Of a DNA stretch of 64,000 nt, positions 35,524 through 45,408 are shown piece by piece. Position 1 is the stretch's first letter; the number at the start of each line of letters is the position of its first letter. The notes under the pieces are model-generated. The model made no database searches, was not told the origin of the DNA, and saw only the letters and a program-made list of their open reading frames with translations. The stretch is from Planctomycetota bacterium. GTDB lineage: Bacteria; Planctomycetota; Planctomycetia; Planctomycetales; Planctomycetaceae. The translations under genes and the position numbers were made by a program. The stretch spans positions 221,813-285,812 of the forward strand of contig QQVO01000006.1 of NCBI GenBank assembly GCA_003388505.1, read 5' to 3'.

Positions 35524-38500
35524 TCACCCGCGGACGACGATGTTGAGCATGCGTCCCGGTACGAAGATCGTCTTGACAATCTGTTTCCCGGCGAGATTCT
35601 TCGCCACCGTCTCATCGGCGCGGGCTGCCTGTTCAACGGCCGCCTGGTCGGCCTTGGCCGGAACCAGAATGCGGGCCCGGACCTTGCCGTTGACCTGCAC
35701 GGGGATCTCCACTTCGTCTGTGGCGAGCTTGGCCTCGTCATGAGCCGGCCACGGTTCGTAAGCCAGCGAGTTTGCGTGGCCGAGCAGTTCCCAGAGTTCC
35801 TCGGCGATATGAGGCGCAAAGGGGGAAAGCAGCAACAGGAACGGTTCGAGAGCCGCGCGGGGGCGGACATCGCACGCCGTCATGACGTTCGTGAACTCCA
35901 TCAACCGGCTGATGGCCGTGTTGAATGAGAGCTTTTCGATGTCGCCCGTGACGTCCTTGATCGTCTGGTGAAGCAGTCGCTCCTGATCTGCCGTGAGCGG
36001 TGCGTTCTGAACCGCATCGGCGATGCCGAGTTCGTCGGCCCGCTCGTCGACCACCATCCGCCAGACGCGGCCGAGGAAGCGGAAGACGCCTTCAACGCCG
36101 CTCATGTTCCATGGTTTCACCTGCTCGAGCGGACCCATGAACATTTCATACATCCGCAGCGCGTCGGCGGAGTAATCGGCCACGACCGCGTCTGGGTTGA
36201 CGATGTTTCCGCGTGATTTCGACATCTTGAACGCGCGACTCTCGACCCCGATGGAGGGATGGTCCTTGAGAACGAGGCGTCCCTCGCGCTTCTCGACGCC
36301 GTCGGGATCGATGCTGACCGGCAGGAGCCGTTTTCCGGTGCTCTTCTGGACGCGGGCTTCTTCGCCGGAATCGAGCGCCTTCGTCGCGGAGTCCTCGACG
36401 GAGACCCAGGCGTCGGGAGCGACCTCGTCGGCGCGCACGACCTGCTCTTCGTCGTCGGATGATGCGTGGCCGATCGTTTCCGCGAGGGCGTAGCCGGTGA
36501 ATTCCGGCGCGCCGAGAATCATGCCCTGGTTGACGAGTCGCTGAAACGGTTCCGGGGTCGAGACGTGACCGCGGTCGAAGAGCACCTTGTGCCAGAACCG
36601 CGCGTAGAGCAGATGGAGCACGGCGTGCTCGACGCCGCCGATGTAGACGTCGACCGGCATCCAGTAGTTCTCGACGTCCGGGTCGATGAAGCGTTCGGAA
36701 TTGTCCGGATCGCAGAATCGGAGGTAGTACCAGCAACTGCCGGCCCATTGCGGCATGCTGTTAGTTTCGCGCTTGAGGCGTACGCCGTCGTCGCCGGTTT
36801 TGTAGAGCCAGTCGTCCGGCGCGTCGTCGAGCGGCGGTTCCGGGCGCCCGTGGGGGGTGAAATCGAACTCTTCGGGGAGCCGCACGGGGAGTTCCTCGGG
36901 CGCGTCGGCCCGCATGAGGCCGGTCGGGTTGCCTGCCTCGTCGAGTTCGTGCCAGATCGGAAACGGTTCGCCCCAGTAGTGCTGCCGGCTGAAGAGCCAG
37001 TCCCGCAGGCGGTAGTTGACGGCTTCGCGCCCCAGTCCCTGTGCGGCAAGGTCGGCCGTGATGCGCTGTTTGAACTCCTGCGTGGAGAGGCCGTCGTAGC
37101 CGCCGGAGTTGACGGCCGTTCCGGTCCCGGCGAAGGGACGGGGCGAGAAGCCCGGCTGGTCTGAAAAGCGGGGATCGTGTGAGACGTCGAGCGCCTGTTC
37201 TTCTTTCGTCGGCTGGTAGTCGTCCGGTGGCGCGACGACGGTCGTGATGGGAAGTTCAAACTGCACGGCGAACTCCCAGTCGCGGAGATCATGCGCGGGC
37301 ACGGCCATAATGGCGCCGGTGCCGTAGCTGACGAGGACGTAGTCGGCAATCCAGATCGGGATTCGCTCGCTGTTGACCGGATTGATCGCGAAGGAGCCGG
37401 TGAAAACACCGGTTTTCTCTCGGGCGAGGTCGGTCCGGTCGAGGTCGCTCTTGCGGGCGGCCTGTTCGCGGTAGTCGTCGACGGCGGTGCGTTGGTCGGC
37501 GGTCGTGAGCCGATCGACGAGGGGGTGCTCGGGGGCGAGGACCATATAGGTCGCCCCGTAAAGCGTGTCCGGACGGGTGGTGTAGACGCGGAGGACGTTT
37601 TCCTCCGGTTCGGAAGGGAATCCGGAGGTCTCTCGGGCGGACGTCCAGGCCTCGAACGCCGAATCGGCGGATTCCGGGCCGGCGACGAAGAAATCGACTT
37701 CCGCTCCGGTTGAACGACCGATCCAGTTCCGCTGGAGCAGCTTGATCGACTCGGGCCAGTCGACGGCATCGAGTTCGGACAGGAGGCGATCGGCGTATTT
37801 GCGGATGCGGAGCATCCACTGCCTGAGCGGGATGCGGACGACGGGATGTCCGCCGCGTTCACTCTTGCCGTCGATCACTTCTTCATTCGCGAGGACGGTT
37901 CCGAGCTTGGGGCACCAGTTGACGGGGGCCTCGGAGATGTAGGCGAGGCGATGCCGGTCCTGGTAGAGTCGCACGGCGCGGTCTCCCCCGGCACGGACCT
38001 TGTCTGGAATCGGGAGTTCACTGATGGGCCGGCCGCGGCCGGTGCGTGTCTTTCCGTCGGGACCGGTCCATTCACACTCGGGGTCGTACCAGGTGTCGAA
38101 GAGTTGCAGGAAGATCCACTGCGTCCAGCGGAAGTAGTTCTCGTCGGTGGTCGAGAGTTCGCGGCTCCAGTCATAGCTGAAGCCGAGCATCTTGAGTTGG
38201 CGGCGGAAGGTGGCGATGTTTTCCTGCACCGCCGTGCGAGGGTGCGTCTTGGTGCGGATGGCGTGTTGTTCGGCCGGGAGGCCGAAAGCGTCCCAACCCA
38301 TGGGATGGAGGACGTGTTTGCCGCGCATGCGGCCGTAGCGGCAGATGATGTCGGTGGCCGTGTAGCCTTCCGGATGGCCGACGTGGAGCCCCGATCCAGA
38401 CGGATAGGGGAACATGTCGAGCACATAGAGTTTGCCCTTCGAGTCTTCGGGAGGCGCGTTGGGCGTGGTGAAGGTGCCGCGCTCGTCCCAGTAGGCTTGC

Positions 38501-38538
38501 CACTTGGGTTCAATTCTCTGAGGGTCGTACCGGGGCAT
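35524..38538 (-). CDS. leuS: Leucyl-tRNA synthetase
   Basis: A 1004-residue class Ia aminoacyl-tRNA synthetase. The HIGH motif is HVGH in [20 protein letters not shown]; the editing domain contains [20 protein letters not shown]; the KMSKS motif is complete in [15 protein letters not shown]. It is over 100 residues longer than E. coli LeuRS; part of the extra length is in the leucine-specific region just before KMSKS (about 660-740). It is the gene upstream of dnaA on the same strand with a 109-base gap. Confidence 0.96.
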   Translation of the reverse strand: MPRYDPQRIEPKWQAYWDERGTFTTPNAPPEDSKGKLYVLDMFPYPSGSGLHVGHPEGYTATDIICRYGRMRGKHVLHPMGWDAFGLPAEQHAIRTKTHPRTAVQENIATFRRQLKMLGFSYDWSRELSTTDENYFRWTQWIFLQLFDTWYDPECEWTGPDGKTRTGRGRPISELPIPDKVRAGGDRAVRLYQDRHRLAYISEAPVNWCPKLGTVLANEEVIDGKSERGGHPVVRIPLRQWMLRIRKYADRLLSELDAVDWPESIKLLQRNWIGRSTGAEVDFFVAGPESADSAFEAWTSARETSGFPSEPEENVLRVYTTRPDTLYGATYMVLAPEHPLVDRLTTADQRTAVDDYREQAARKSDLDRTDLAREKTGVFTGSFAINPVNSERIPIWIADYVLVSYGTGAIMAVPAHDLRDWEFAVQFELPITTVVAPPDDYQPTKEEQALDVSHDPRFSDQPGFSPRPFAGTGTAVNSGGYDGLSTQEFKQRITADLAAQGLGREAVNYRLRDWLFSRQHYWGEPFPIWHELDEAGNPTGLMRADAPEELPVRLPEEFDFTPHGRPEPPLDDAPDDWLYKTGDDGVRLKRETNSMPQWAGSCWYYLRFCDPDNSERFIDPDVENYWMPVDVYIGGVEHAVLHLLYARFWHKVLFDRGHVSTPEPFQRLVNQGMILGAPEFTGYALAETIGHASSDDEEQVVRADEVAPDAWVSVEDSATKALDSGEEARVQKSTGKRLLPVSIDPDGVEKREGRLVLKDHPSIGVESRAFKMSKSRGNIVNPDAVVADYSADALRMYEMFMGPLEQVKPWNMSGVEGVFRFLGRVWRMVVDERADELGIADAVQNAPLTADQERLLHQTIKDVTGDIEKLSFNTAISRLMEFTNVMTACDVRPRAALEPFLLLLSPFAPHIAEELWELLGHANSLAYEPWPAHDEAKLATDEVEIPVQVNGKVRARILVPAKADQAAVEQAARADETVAKNLAGKQIVKTIFVPGRMLNIVVRG

Positions 38539-38729
38539 ACGGCGAGCCTGAAGGAGAGTCGATAGGGGCGTCAGCGCCCTTGGCGGGCCTGGCTTTTGTC
38601 GTCACGGAGCGGTCGAACGGCGCGCAACGCGGCCGAGAGCGATCAGTGTATTGGCGCGTCGGTGCAATGCAATTGCAGCCTGCACTCCCGGTACGCGAAT
38701 CGCGCGACGCGTTGTGCGGCGACGGTCAA

Positions 38730-39887
38730 TTATGAAAGGGGGACCGGCTTGGCGCTGGATGGGTTCGCCGGGGCGGCGCTGTTTTTCTCCGGAGAGTCGT
38801 CTTTGCCCTCAGCCAGCAGCGGGATGCGGATTGTAAAGCAGGTTCCCTTGGCGAGTTCACTTTCGCAGCAGATTTCGCCGTTCTGGGCGGCGATCAGCCG
38901 TTTCGCAACGTCGAGCCCCATTCCATTCCCGGCGTCCCCCTTGGTGGAGAAGAACGGTTCCCAGATGCGCTCGAGGTTTTCCGGGGAGATTCCGGTTCCG
39001 TTATCGGAAACCGAGATGACGGCGTCGCCGTCCGCCTTGTCGAGCGTCACCTGAACCCGTCCCTCCGTGCGATCGGCGATCGCGTGGGAGGCGTTCTTGA
39101 TCAGGTTGACCAGAACCTGATGGAGTTTGAGTTTGTGGCCGAGGATTTTCGGGCGGGCGCGGATGTCGATCGAGAGTTGTTCCTGGGGAACCGTGCGGCT
39201 GAAACGGATGAACGATGCAAGTTCGTGAATCGATTCATCGAGGTCGAGCGGTTTGAGTTCGGCGTTCTGCGGCTGGAACCGGACGAACGCCTTGACCTCC
39301 TCGATGAGTTCCGTGAGGCGCTCGTAGGTCAACCGGGCGACTTCCGCGAACTCCAGCAGTTGTTCGTCCTCGCGGTAGTCATCTTCAATCAGTTCGATGA
39401 GCGGCAGAATGTTCAGTTGGTTGGCCATTTCGTGGGCGATTCGTCCGCTGGCCTGTCCGAGCATTGCGCATCGCTCCGAGACGAGCAAGCGTTCGGTCAA
39501 CACGGAATTCTGGACGGCAAGATCGTGCGCATCGAGCGCCCGGTGCAGCACGGAGAGGAGTTCCACGCGCTGCCAGGGCTTGCGCACGAACTGGAACACC
39601 TGCCCTTCGTTGATGGCGTCGATGATGGCGTCGGAGTCGGCGAAGCCGGAGAGAATAACGCGCTGCGTGTGAGGGTAGATCTTGCGGATGAGACCGAACA
39701 TCTCGACGCCGGTCATGTCGGGCATCCGTTGATCGGCGACGACGACCGGAACGGGCTGTGACTTCAGGAAATTGAGCGCTTCATCGGCGTTCGCGGCGGT
39801 ATAGACGTTGAACGTCTCTTCAAAGGCCGCTTCGAAGACGATCAGGTTGCTCGGCTCGTCGTCCACATAGAGGATGTCGCGCTTCAT
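38730..39887 (-). CDS. Receiver-histidine kinase protein (response regulator fused to HATPase)
   Basis: 385 residues: an N-terminal receiver (ILYVDDEPSNL, phosphoacceptor in VVADQRMPDMTG, KPW near the end of the domain), a coiled linker, then a kinase core with phosphoacceptor-like GRIAHEMANQLNILP and a HATPase (NLIKNASHA, DNGTGI, FSTKGDAGNGMGLDVAKRL). This is the order of cytosolic kinases regulated by their own receiver. ATG 39887 (MKRDILYVDDEPSNL) is chosen; the frame is open for 33 more residues upstream. It lies 196 bases downstream of the 1038-residue hybrid kinase, same strand. Confidence 0.9.
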   Translation of the reverse strand: MKRDILYVDDEPSNLIVFEAAFEETFNVYTAANADEALNFLKSQPVPVVVADQRMPDMTGVEMFGLIRKIYPHTQRVILSGFADSDAIIDAINEGQVFQFVRKPWQRVELLSVLHRALDAHDLAVQNSVLTERLLVSERCAMLGQASGRIAHEMANQLNILPLIELIEDDYREDEQLLEFAEVARLTYERLTELIEEVKAFVRFQPQNAELKPLDLDESIHELASFIRFSRTVPQEQLSIDIRARPKILGHKLKLHQVLVNLIKNASHAIADRTEGRVQVTLDKADGDAVISVSDNGTGISPENLERIWEPFFSTKGDAGNGMGLDVAKRLIAAQNGEICCESELAKGTCFTIRIPLLAEGKDDSPEKNSAAPANPSSAKPVPLS

Positions 39888-40083
39888 GGCAGGCGCTTCT
39901 CGTTCTTGGGCCGGACGCGCGAGAACTCGCGCCGCTCCGACCGGCCAGCGGTCAGGAAACCGTCCGCCGCGTGGACCGCCATGCACCGAGTTGTCGAATT
40001 GGAAGGACTCGCCCGCTGTGTGTCGCGAAAGTGCATGGCATTCCAGTAGTTACATTCTAGCGCATTCCGGAAATCGAGCAACG

Positions 40084-43000
40084 TCAAGTCACCGACTCCA
40101 GGGCCGGTTGGGGACTGCTCGCGCCGGCCGACGGCGCCACGGTGTTGGGAAGCCGGATGATGAACTCGGTGCCGACCCCCTCGACGCTGTGACAGTCAAT
40201 CGTGCCTCCCATGCCGGTGACGACTCCGTAACTGACCGACAGCCCGAGTCCCGTCCCCTGTCCCGGCGGTTTGGTGGTGAAGAACGGATCGAAGATTCGG
40301 GAGCGGATTTCCTCGGGAATTCCTGTCCCGGTGTCGCGGATGGAGACCACGGCGTGGTCGCCTTCGAGGGCGGTCGTGACGTAGATCTCGCCGCCGTGGG
40401 GCATCGCCTGGGCGGCGTTGGCCAGCAGGTTGAGAAACACCTGGTTCAGTTTTCCATAGGATCCGCGAATCGTTCCGACGTCTCCGAATTCGCAATGGAC
40501 GGCGACCTTCTCCCGATGTTGCTTCGAAAGCAGGTCAACGCAGAGTTCCAGTGCGTGGTTGAGGTCGAACACTTCCTGGGTTTCCTTGCCGGGATGCGAG
40601 AATCGTTTCATATCGCCGACGATGCCGGCGGTTCTCTGGGCGCCTTCTTCCACGACGCCCGCCAGGCGGTGGATTCCCTGGAACGTGTCCGCGATGGCGG
40701 AGGCGGCCTCCGGGTCGTCTTCGCCGTGGAGCGCGGCCTCGACCAGCCGCTCCAGCCGCTGCGTTCTCTGAATAATGGCCGGTACGCCGTTGGAGACCGC
40801 GTTGATCGAGTTGTTGATCTCGTGCGCCAATCCGGCGACGAGATGGCCGAGCGAGTTCATCTTTTCCGACTGGACGAGTTGATCGCGGGTTTCCCGGAGT
40901 TCGGCGACCGTCGCCTCGAGTTCCTTGTGCTGGCTGGCGAGGTCGGTGTGCATGCGGCGGAGCCTGAGCAGCGAGCGGACGCGGGCCAGCAATTCTTCGG
41001 AGTTGAAGGGTTTGACGAGGTAGTCGTCGGCGCCGATGTTGAGACCTTCGAGCTTCATCGACATGCCGGCGCGGGCGGTCAGCAGCACGAACGGGATCGC
41101 GGCGGTCTCCGGGTTCTCCTTGACGAGCCGGCAGAGTTCGCGCCCGTCGACGCCGGGCATCATGACGTCCGAAAGAATGAGATCCGGCGGGTCGTTCTGG
41201 ACCGATTCCCAACCGGCCTGTCCATCTTCGGCGAACGTCACCTTGTAGTGTTCCTGCAGAATCTCGCCCAACAGGTGGCGGATGTCGGGGGTGTCGTCGA
41301 CAACGAGGATTCTCGCTGCGCCGGCGTTGTCGGCTGGGGTTTGCTCAGATTTCCCCTTGAACTTCGGTTCGTACTCCATGAGGTCTGCGAACCGTTCCGG
41401 GCGGAGCAACTGGGAACCCGGATCGCTAAAGCCACTGATTTCAACGGACGGTTTGACGGCGGGAAGCGTGAATGAGAAGCAACTCCCCCGGTCGGGTTCG
41501 CTCTCGACGCTGACCTGCCCGCCATGCAGCTCGACGAACTCCTTGACCAGAGCAAGTCCGAGTCCCGTGCCGGCGAAGGCGCGAGACGTGGAGCCGTCCA
41601 CCTGGACGAATCTCTGGAACAGTTTGTCCAGGTTCTCGGGAGCGATGCCGATGCCGGTGTCTTCGACCGCCACACGGACCTGGTCCTCAGCAAAGACGGA
41701 GTCTCCCCCGGAGCAGAGCGAGGTCGAGACCGTGACGGACCCGCCGCGGGGGGTGAATTTGAGGGCGTTGGACAGCAGGTTGGTGACCACGGCGTCCAGT
41801 TTTTCCTCATCTGCGGTGATCGGCTTCAGATCCTCCTCGAGCCGGACGGACAACTGAACGCCGCGTCCTTCGGCCAGCGGCACGGCGGCGGCGACGAGCC
41901 GGCTGACGAGGCAATTGACGTTGACGGGAGTGGGGTGGAGCTTCGAATGCCCCGCTTCGAGCTTGGCGAAGTCGAGCAACTGGTTGATCAACTTCAGCAA
42001 CCGGTGCCCGTTCACGGTCGCCACGTCGACCAGCGATCGGGACTTTTCCGAGAGCCGGTCCCCCTCTTGCCTGGCGAGTTGCTCCAGGGGCGAAAGAATC
42101 ATGGTCAACGGCGTGCGCAACTCGTGGCTGACGTTGGAAAAGAACTCCGTCTTATGGCGATCGCTTTCACGGAGCTTTTTCAGTGACTCCTGAAGGGAGC
42201 GCTTGCTGCGGGCCAGTTCGGTGGTGCGGTCGCGCACTTTGCGTTCGAGATTGGCGTTCAGATCGCGGACGATCTTGTCCTTGTGTTCCAGTTCGCCCAC
42301 CGTGCTGTTGAACTGGCGGGTGAGCATGTCGATCTCGTCGTTCCCGGAGGGGTAGAGCCGGTGCGAGAATTCCCCCGCCTGGACGCGCTTCATCATCGCG
42401 ACCAGCCGTCCGACCCTGATCGAGACCGATTGGGCGAGAAGATGGGAATACCCGACCGCAATGGCGACGGCGGCGAGCGAGATGAAGATCGTATGGTTGC
42501 GAAGGCTGGCGACGGTTTCGACCCGGGTTTCGGGGTTGCGGATGATCTCCAGAGCCCGCTGATTGGCGAGCGCGCCGATCATGACGGCGGTGGTGAGGAT
42601 CACGATGCCGAAGCCGACCTGCAATCGCGTACTGAGCCGGTTCTTGGGCAGCGCCTCGAAATCGACTTCGATTCCGTTGCGAAGCAGGTATTCGATCACC
42701 GGCGCCATGCAGCGCTGGCTCAGGAAGAAGGTTCCGAGAATGATGCACGAGAGGCCGAGGAACCCTGCGAAGAAGACCTGCAGCAGCACCTCGACCGAGA
42801 CGTCGTCGAGGACGGCGAGCGTCGCGCAGATCGGGACAATCGTGTACCAGGGGTCGGTGATCGCCTCGCGGCCGGCGTGTACCGCGGGAAACGTGAAGGC
42901 CTCGCGCGCTCCGCGGCGTGCAAGCTCCGCCGCAGGCTGTCGACCCGACCTGAGGATGTGCAACACGCGGCGCAAATGGCGCGTCTCGTAGAGGGCCTGC

Positions 43001-43200
43001 AGCGCGGTGATCACGGCGGCCAGGACCGTGACGATCAGCGCCGTGACGACGAAGTGGCGAAACGCTGCCGGCTCCAGCTTGATGCCGAGATGAACGTAGT
43101 AGATGCACAGGCACCCCGCGAAGATCGCGAAGACGCGCGAGGCCAGCATCATCAGCAGGATGAAGTGCGGTCCTGTGCGGCGGAATGCGGAGTCGAGCAT
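40084..43200 (-). CDS. Membrane hybrid histidine kinase with two kinase cores flanking a receiver
   Basis: 1038 residues. About five membrane helices (roughly 11-35, 50-70, 120-165, 198-222, 238-262), HAMP about 260-315, coiled coil, phosphoacceptor helix SHELRTPLT with H359, first HATPase ([25 protein letters not shown]), receiver about 625-745 ([29 protein letters not shown]), then a second kinase core with [13 protein letters not shown] and a second HATPase ([30 protein letters not shown]). Two complete kinase cores in one chain is unusual. Likely works with the 385-residue receiver-kinase just downstream. Confidence 0.92.
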   Translation of the reverse strand: MLDSAFRRTGPHFILLMMLASRVFAIFAGCLCIYYVHLGIKLEPAAFRHFVVTALIVTVLAAVITALQALYETRHLRRVLHILRSGRQPAAELARRGAREAFTFPAVHAGREAITDPWYTIVPICATLAVLDDVSVEVLLQVFFAGFLGLSCIILGTFFLSQRCMAPVIEYLLRNGIEVDFEALPKNRLSTRLQVGFGIVILTTAVMIGALANQRALEIIRNPETRVETVASLRNHTIFISLAAVAIAVGYSHLLAQSVSIRVGRLVAMMKRVQAGEFSHRLYPSGNDEIDMLTRQFNSTVGELEHKDKIVRDLNANLERKVRDRTTELARSKRSLQESLKKLRESDRHKTEFFSNVSHELRTPLTMILSPLEQLARQEGDRLSEKSRSLVDVATVNGHRLLKLINQLLDFAKLEAGHSKLHPTPVNVNCLVSRLVAAAVPLAEGRGVQLSVRLEEDLKPITADEEKLDAVVTNLLSNALKFTPRGGSVTVSTSLCSGGDSVFAEDQVRVAVEDTGIGIAPENLDKLFQRFVQVDGSTSRAFAGTGLGLALVKEFVELHGGQVSVESEPDRGSCFSFTLPAVKPSVEISGFSDPGSQLLRPERFADLMEYEPKFKGKSEQTPADNAGAARILVVDDTPDIRHLLGEILQEHYKVTFAEDGQAGWESVQNDPPDLILSDVMMPGVDGRELCRLVKENPETAAIPFVLLTARAGMSMKLEGLNIGADDYLVKPFNSEELLARVRSLLRLRRMHTDLASQHKELEATVAELRETRDQLVQSEKMNSLGHLVAGLAHEINNSINAVSNGVPAIIQRTQRLERLVEAALHGEDDPEAASAIADTFQGIHRLAGVVEEGAQRTAGIVGDMKRFSHPGKETQEVFDLNHALELCVDLLSKQHREKVAVHCEFGDVGTIRGSYGKLNQVFLNLLANAAQAMPHGGEIYVTTALEGDHAVVSIRDTGTGIPEEIRSRIFDPFFTTKPPGQGTGLGLSVSYGVVTGMGGTIDCHSVEGVGTEFIIRLPNTVAPSAGASSPQPALESVT

Positions 43201-43374
43201 GGCGGTCAGGGTTCAAAACGCGAGCGGCGGAATTCGCTCGGCGAAGGCAGCGACAGTGCGGCGGGGCGTGGATACAGTCGGCGGGCAGGCGGGCGGGACT
43301 CCCTCCCGGCGGGGAGTTTCCGTGCTACTCATTGGCGAGAGTTTGTCGTCCTGCGCAAATTGTGGTGTTTGTCC

Positions 43375-43446
43375 GTAGCGCACGCTGCCAGCGTGCGTCA
43401 GCGGTTTTTGCGATCAGCGGGACGCACGCAAGGCTGCGTGCGCTAC
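43375..43446. repeat. Paired inverted repeat, GTAGCGCACGC family
   Basis: The left arm at 43375-43399 and the right arm at 43421-43446 are near-perfect reverse complements (GTAGCGCACGC...GTGCGTC). Each arm also contains an internal palindrome (GCACGCTGCCAGCGTGC). Lies in the 278-base gap between the terpene-synthase-like gene and the start of the hybrid kinase; no gene is present there. Confidence 0.75.
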
Positions 43447-43478
43447 GTTATCGGGTTGCGGGCGACGCCCGCGCTCGG

Positions 43479-45128
43479 TCATATGAGGCCGGTACTGGCG
43501 AGATGCATGTCCCAGAATCTGTCATGGCCGGAAAGAACGTTGTCGAGCGTGATTGATTGGACGCGAGACGCCGCGTCGCGGCACTTGCCGCGATGCCAGC
43601 GCCACTTCTCGAGGAGTTGGGCCTGTCGGTTGGTTGTGTCGGCTGCGGCAGGGAGATCGCCTCCGGTCGTCTCCGTGAATGCGGGAGCGGCTCCCGCCGC
43701 GTCGTCCAGAAACATCACGCTGGAATAGTCCTCTTCGTTCATCTCTCGTCGCCAGGTGCTGACGACGTTGCCGATGCGACCCATCGCCTGCGCGTGCCAC
43801 ATGGCCTCGCGCACGCAGCCCAGTTCGGAGGCGTCGAAGGTGGGAATGCCCATAAGGTCGATCGTGGAGAAACTCACCATCAACATGTTGTGCGGCGTAT
43901 AAACGTCGTGCTCCGTTCGATTCAGCAATCCGGGATGACCATTCACGAGATGGGCATACCGCATTGCACTGAAAAACTGTGAAAGATCGAATTTCAACAG
44001 CCGCCCGAATTCCCGATGGCGGGGGTATTTTCGAAGGCGTGATTCGTATTCACGCCATAATCTGCATGTCACGTCGAGGTGCCGGGCTTCCGGTTCGCTC
44101 AGTTCGAATTCGGTGGTTCCGTCGCCGGTGACGGCCTGGATCAACCCGTCGAGGAACTCCGGCCGGCCGCGACAATCGGCGACGTCGTCGAACAGGACGC
44201 ACAGGATCACGGAGAGCAACTTCGTTTCGTGGACGTGCGTGCGGAGTGTCGCCGCTACGTCGGGAAACGTCGTCAACTCGATTCCGTGCAGGCACCACCG
44301 CCACAAGTATAGGCCGCGCTTGCCGACGCTGTCGTACTCCGCGATCCACCTCCGCACATCTCCCCGCAGAGGCTTCCTGCGAACTGCCAACTGGTCGAAT
44401 CGTGCCGATCTTGCGGATACCGCATAGGGCAATCCGGTTGCCGACAGGTCGGTTTCGGCTGCGTCGGCTCTGAGCGATTGTGCGGTTCGCGCCGGATCAT
44501 CCGTTTCCGCGATCCCTTCGACGCCGTCCAGGAAGAGAATCGTGGACTGCGTCGCGCTGCGCGCCAGCGCAATCTGCAGCGCGACGTCGCGGAGCCGGTG
44601 ATTGGCCGAAAGATCGCGCAGCCGCCATCCCTGCTCTTCCAGCCGCTCGCACGCGACGAACAACTCCTCCTTCTCCGGTTCACTCAGCGGGCGTCGTCGT
44701 CGGTCCACGATGAGGAGACTGGGCCGCGTCGGGAGGCTTTCGTAGCCGCTCAGAGTGGCGATCACGCCGAGCGCGGTCCGTTCACTGCACACGCAGACCG
44801 TTCGCGCGGCGGGCAGACGATTCTCGCAGCGGCGGCTTGTGGCCGGAGGTGATCCCTCTCGCGGGGCGCGCAAAGCCTTCGAGATCGTGCCGACCGCGTC
44901 AGAGGATCGTTCGTCGGAGAGGATCTGTTCGCGCGCAGGATCGAACAGCGTCGTGACGAGTTCGATGAGCGTCTTGGCTGCAGGCCGCAGCCGTTGAGCC
45001 GGAAGCTGCGCCGATCGAACCGAGGGAGGACGGAACGACCGCGCCGTCGAAGTGGTTGCCCGATTCGTGGAGGAGACTGGCGACATGGGTTGGCAGACCG
45101 AGGCGAAATGCGAACGATCCGTCAACAC
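43479..45128 (-). CDS. Class I terpene-synthase-like protein with unrecognised N-terminal half
   Basis: 549 residues in this frame. The C-terminal ~300 residues are all-helical and carry a DDxxD metal motif, DDVAD at 314-318 (in LFDDVADCRG), and an NSE/NTE-type triad, N454-x3-T458-x3-E462 (in GNVVSTWRREMNEEDYSS). The spacing of about 140 residues equals that of bacterial sesquiterpene cyclases. An R537-F538 pair about 83 residues later sits near the place of the RY pair. Residues ~45-240 are a mixed alpha/beta region I cannot assign. The first ~45 residues are Ser/Thr/Arg/Pro-rich and probably not the true N-terminus; see the frameshift entry at 44985-45291. Predicted substrate is a linear prenyl diphosphate. 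No other terpene genes adjoin it. Confidence 0.65.
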   Translation of the reverse strand: MLTDRSHFASVCQPMSPVSSTNRATTSTARSFRPPSVRSAQLPAQRLRPAAKTLIELVTTLFDPAREQILSDERSSDAVGTISKALRAPREGSPPATSRRCENRLPAARTVCVCSERTALGVIATLSGYESLPTRPSLLIVDRRRRPLSEPEKEELFVACERLEEQGWRLRDLSANHRLRDVALQIALARSATQSTILFLDGVEGIAETDDPARTAQSLRADAAETDLSATGLPYAVSARSARFDQLAVRRKPLRGDVRRWIAEYDSVGKRGLYLWRWCLHGIELTTFPDVAATLRTHVHETKLLSVILCVLFDDVADCRGRPEFLDGLIQAVTGDGTTEFELSEPEARHLDVTCRLWREYESRLRKYPRHREFGRLLKFDLSQFFSAMRYAHLVNGHPGLLNRTEHDVYTPHNMLMVSFSTIDLMGIPTFDASELGCVREAMWHAQAMGRIGNVVSTWRREMNEEDYSSVMFLDDAAGAAPAFTETTGGDLPAAADTTNRQAQLLEKWRWHRGKCRDAASRVQSITLDNVLSGHDRFWDMHLASTGLI

Positions 45129-45291
45129 AGAGCGTCGGACGGCAATCCCTACCGACGGCGATTCCGGCGACTCGCGGGCATTCTTGAAGAAACCCGATCA
45201 AGCAGCGGAATGCAGTCAGTGTGGCCGGATTGAAAGTCCGAATCCAAAGGTTTCCGGCTCGCATCGCAAGACTTCGAAGAACGGCGGGCAA
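44985..45291 (-). other. Probable true 5' end of the terpene-synthase-like gene, in another frame
   Basis: A TTG start at 45291 has AAGGAG at 45299-45304 with seven bases of spacing, the best ribosome binding site nearby. The frame reads LPAVLRSLAMRAGNLW..., then VASLLHESGNHFDGAVV, with C-rich third positions typical of genes here, until about 45000. The downstream gene's frame takes over its gene-like character at about 44985 (AAKTLIELVTTLFDP). A single-base indel in this interval would join them into one ~600-residue protein. It could be a sequencing error, a recent mutation or, less likely, programmed frameshifting. Confidence 0.45.
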
Positions 45292-45408
45292 ACGGCCGCT
45301 CCTTCCCCTGAATCGTAAAACCTTCCGAATCCGGCCAGGTTAATCTCAGATTCCCAGATTCGCGCGCACCGCACGATCGGGTGCGCTGGCGGCCGCGGGC
45401 GGGAGAGA

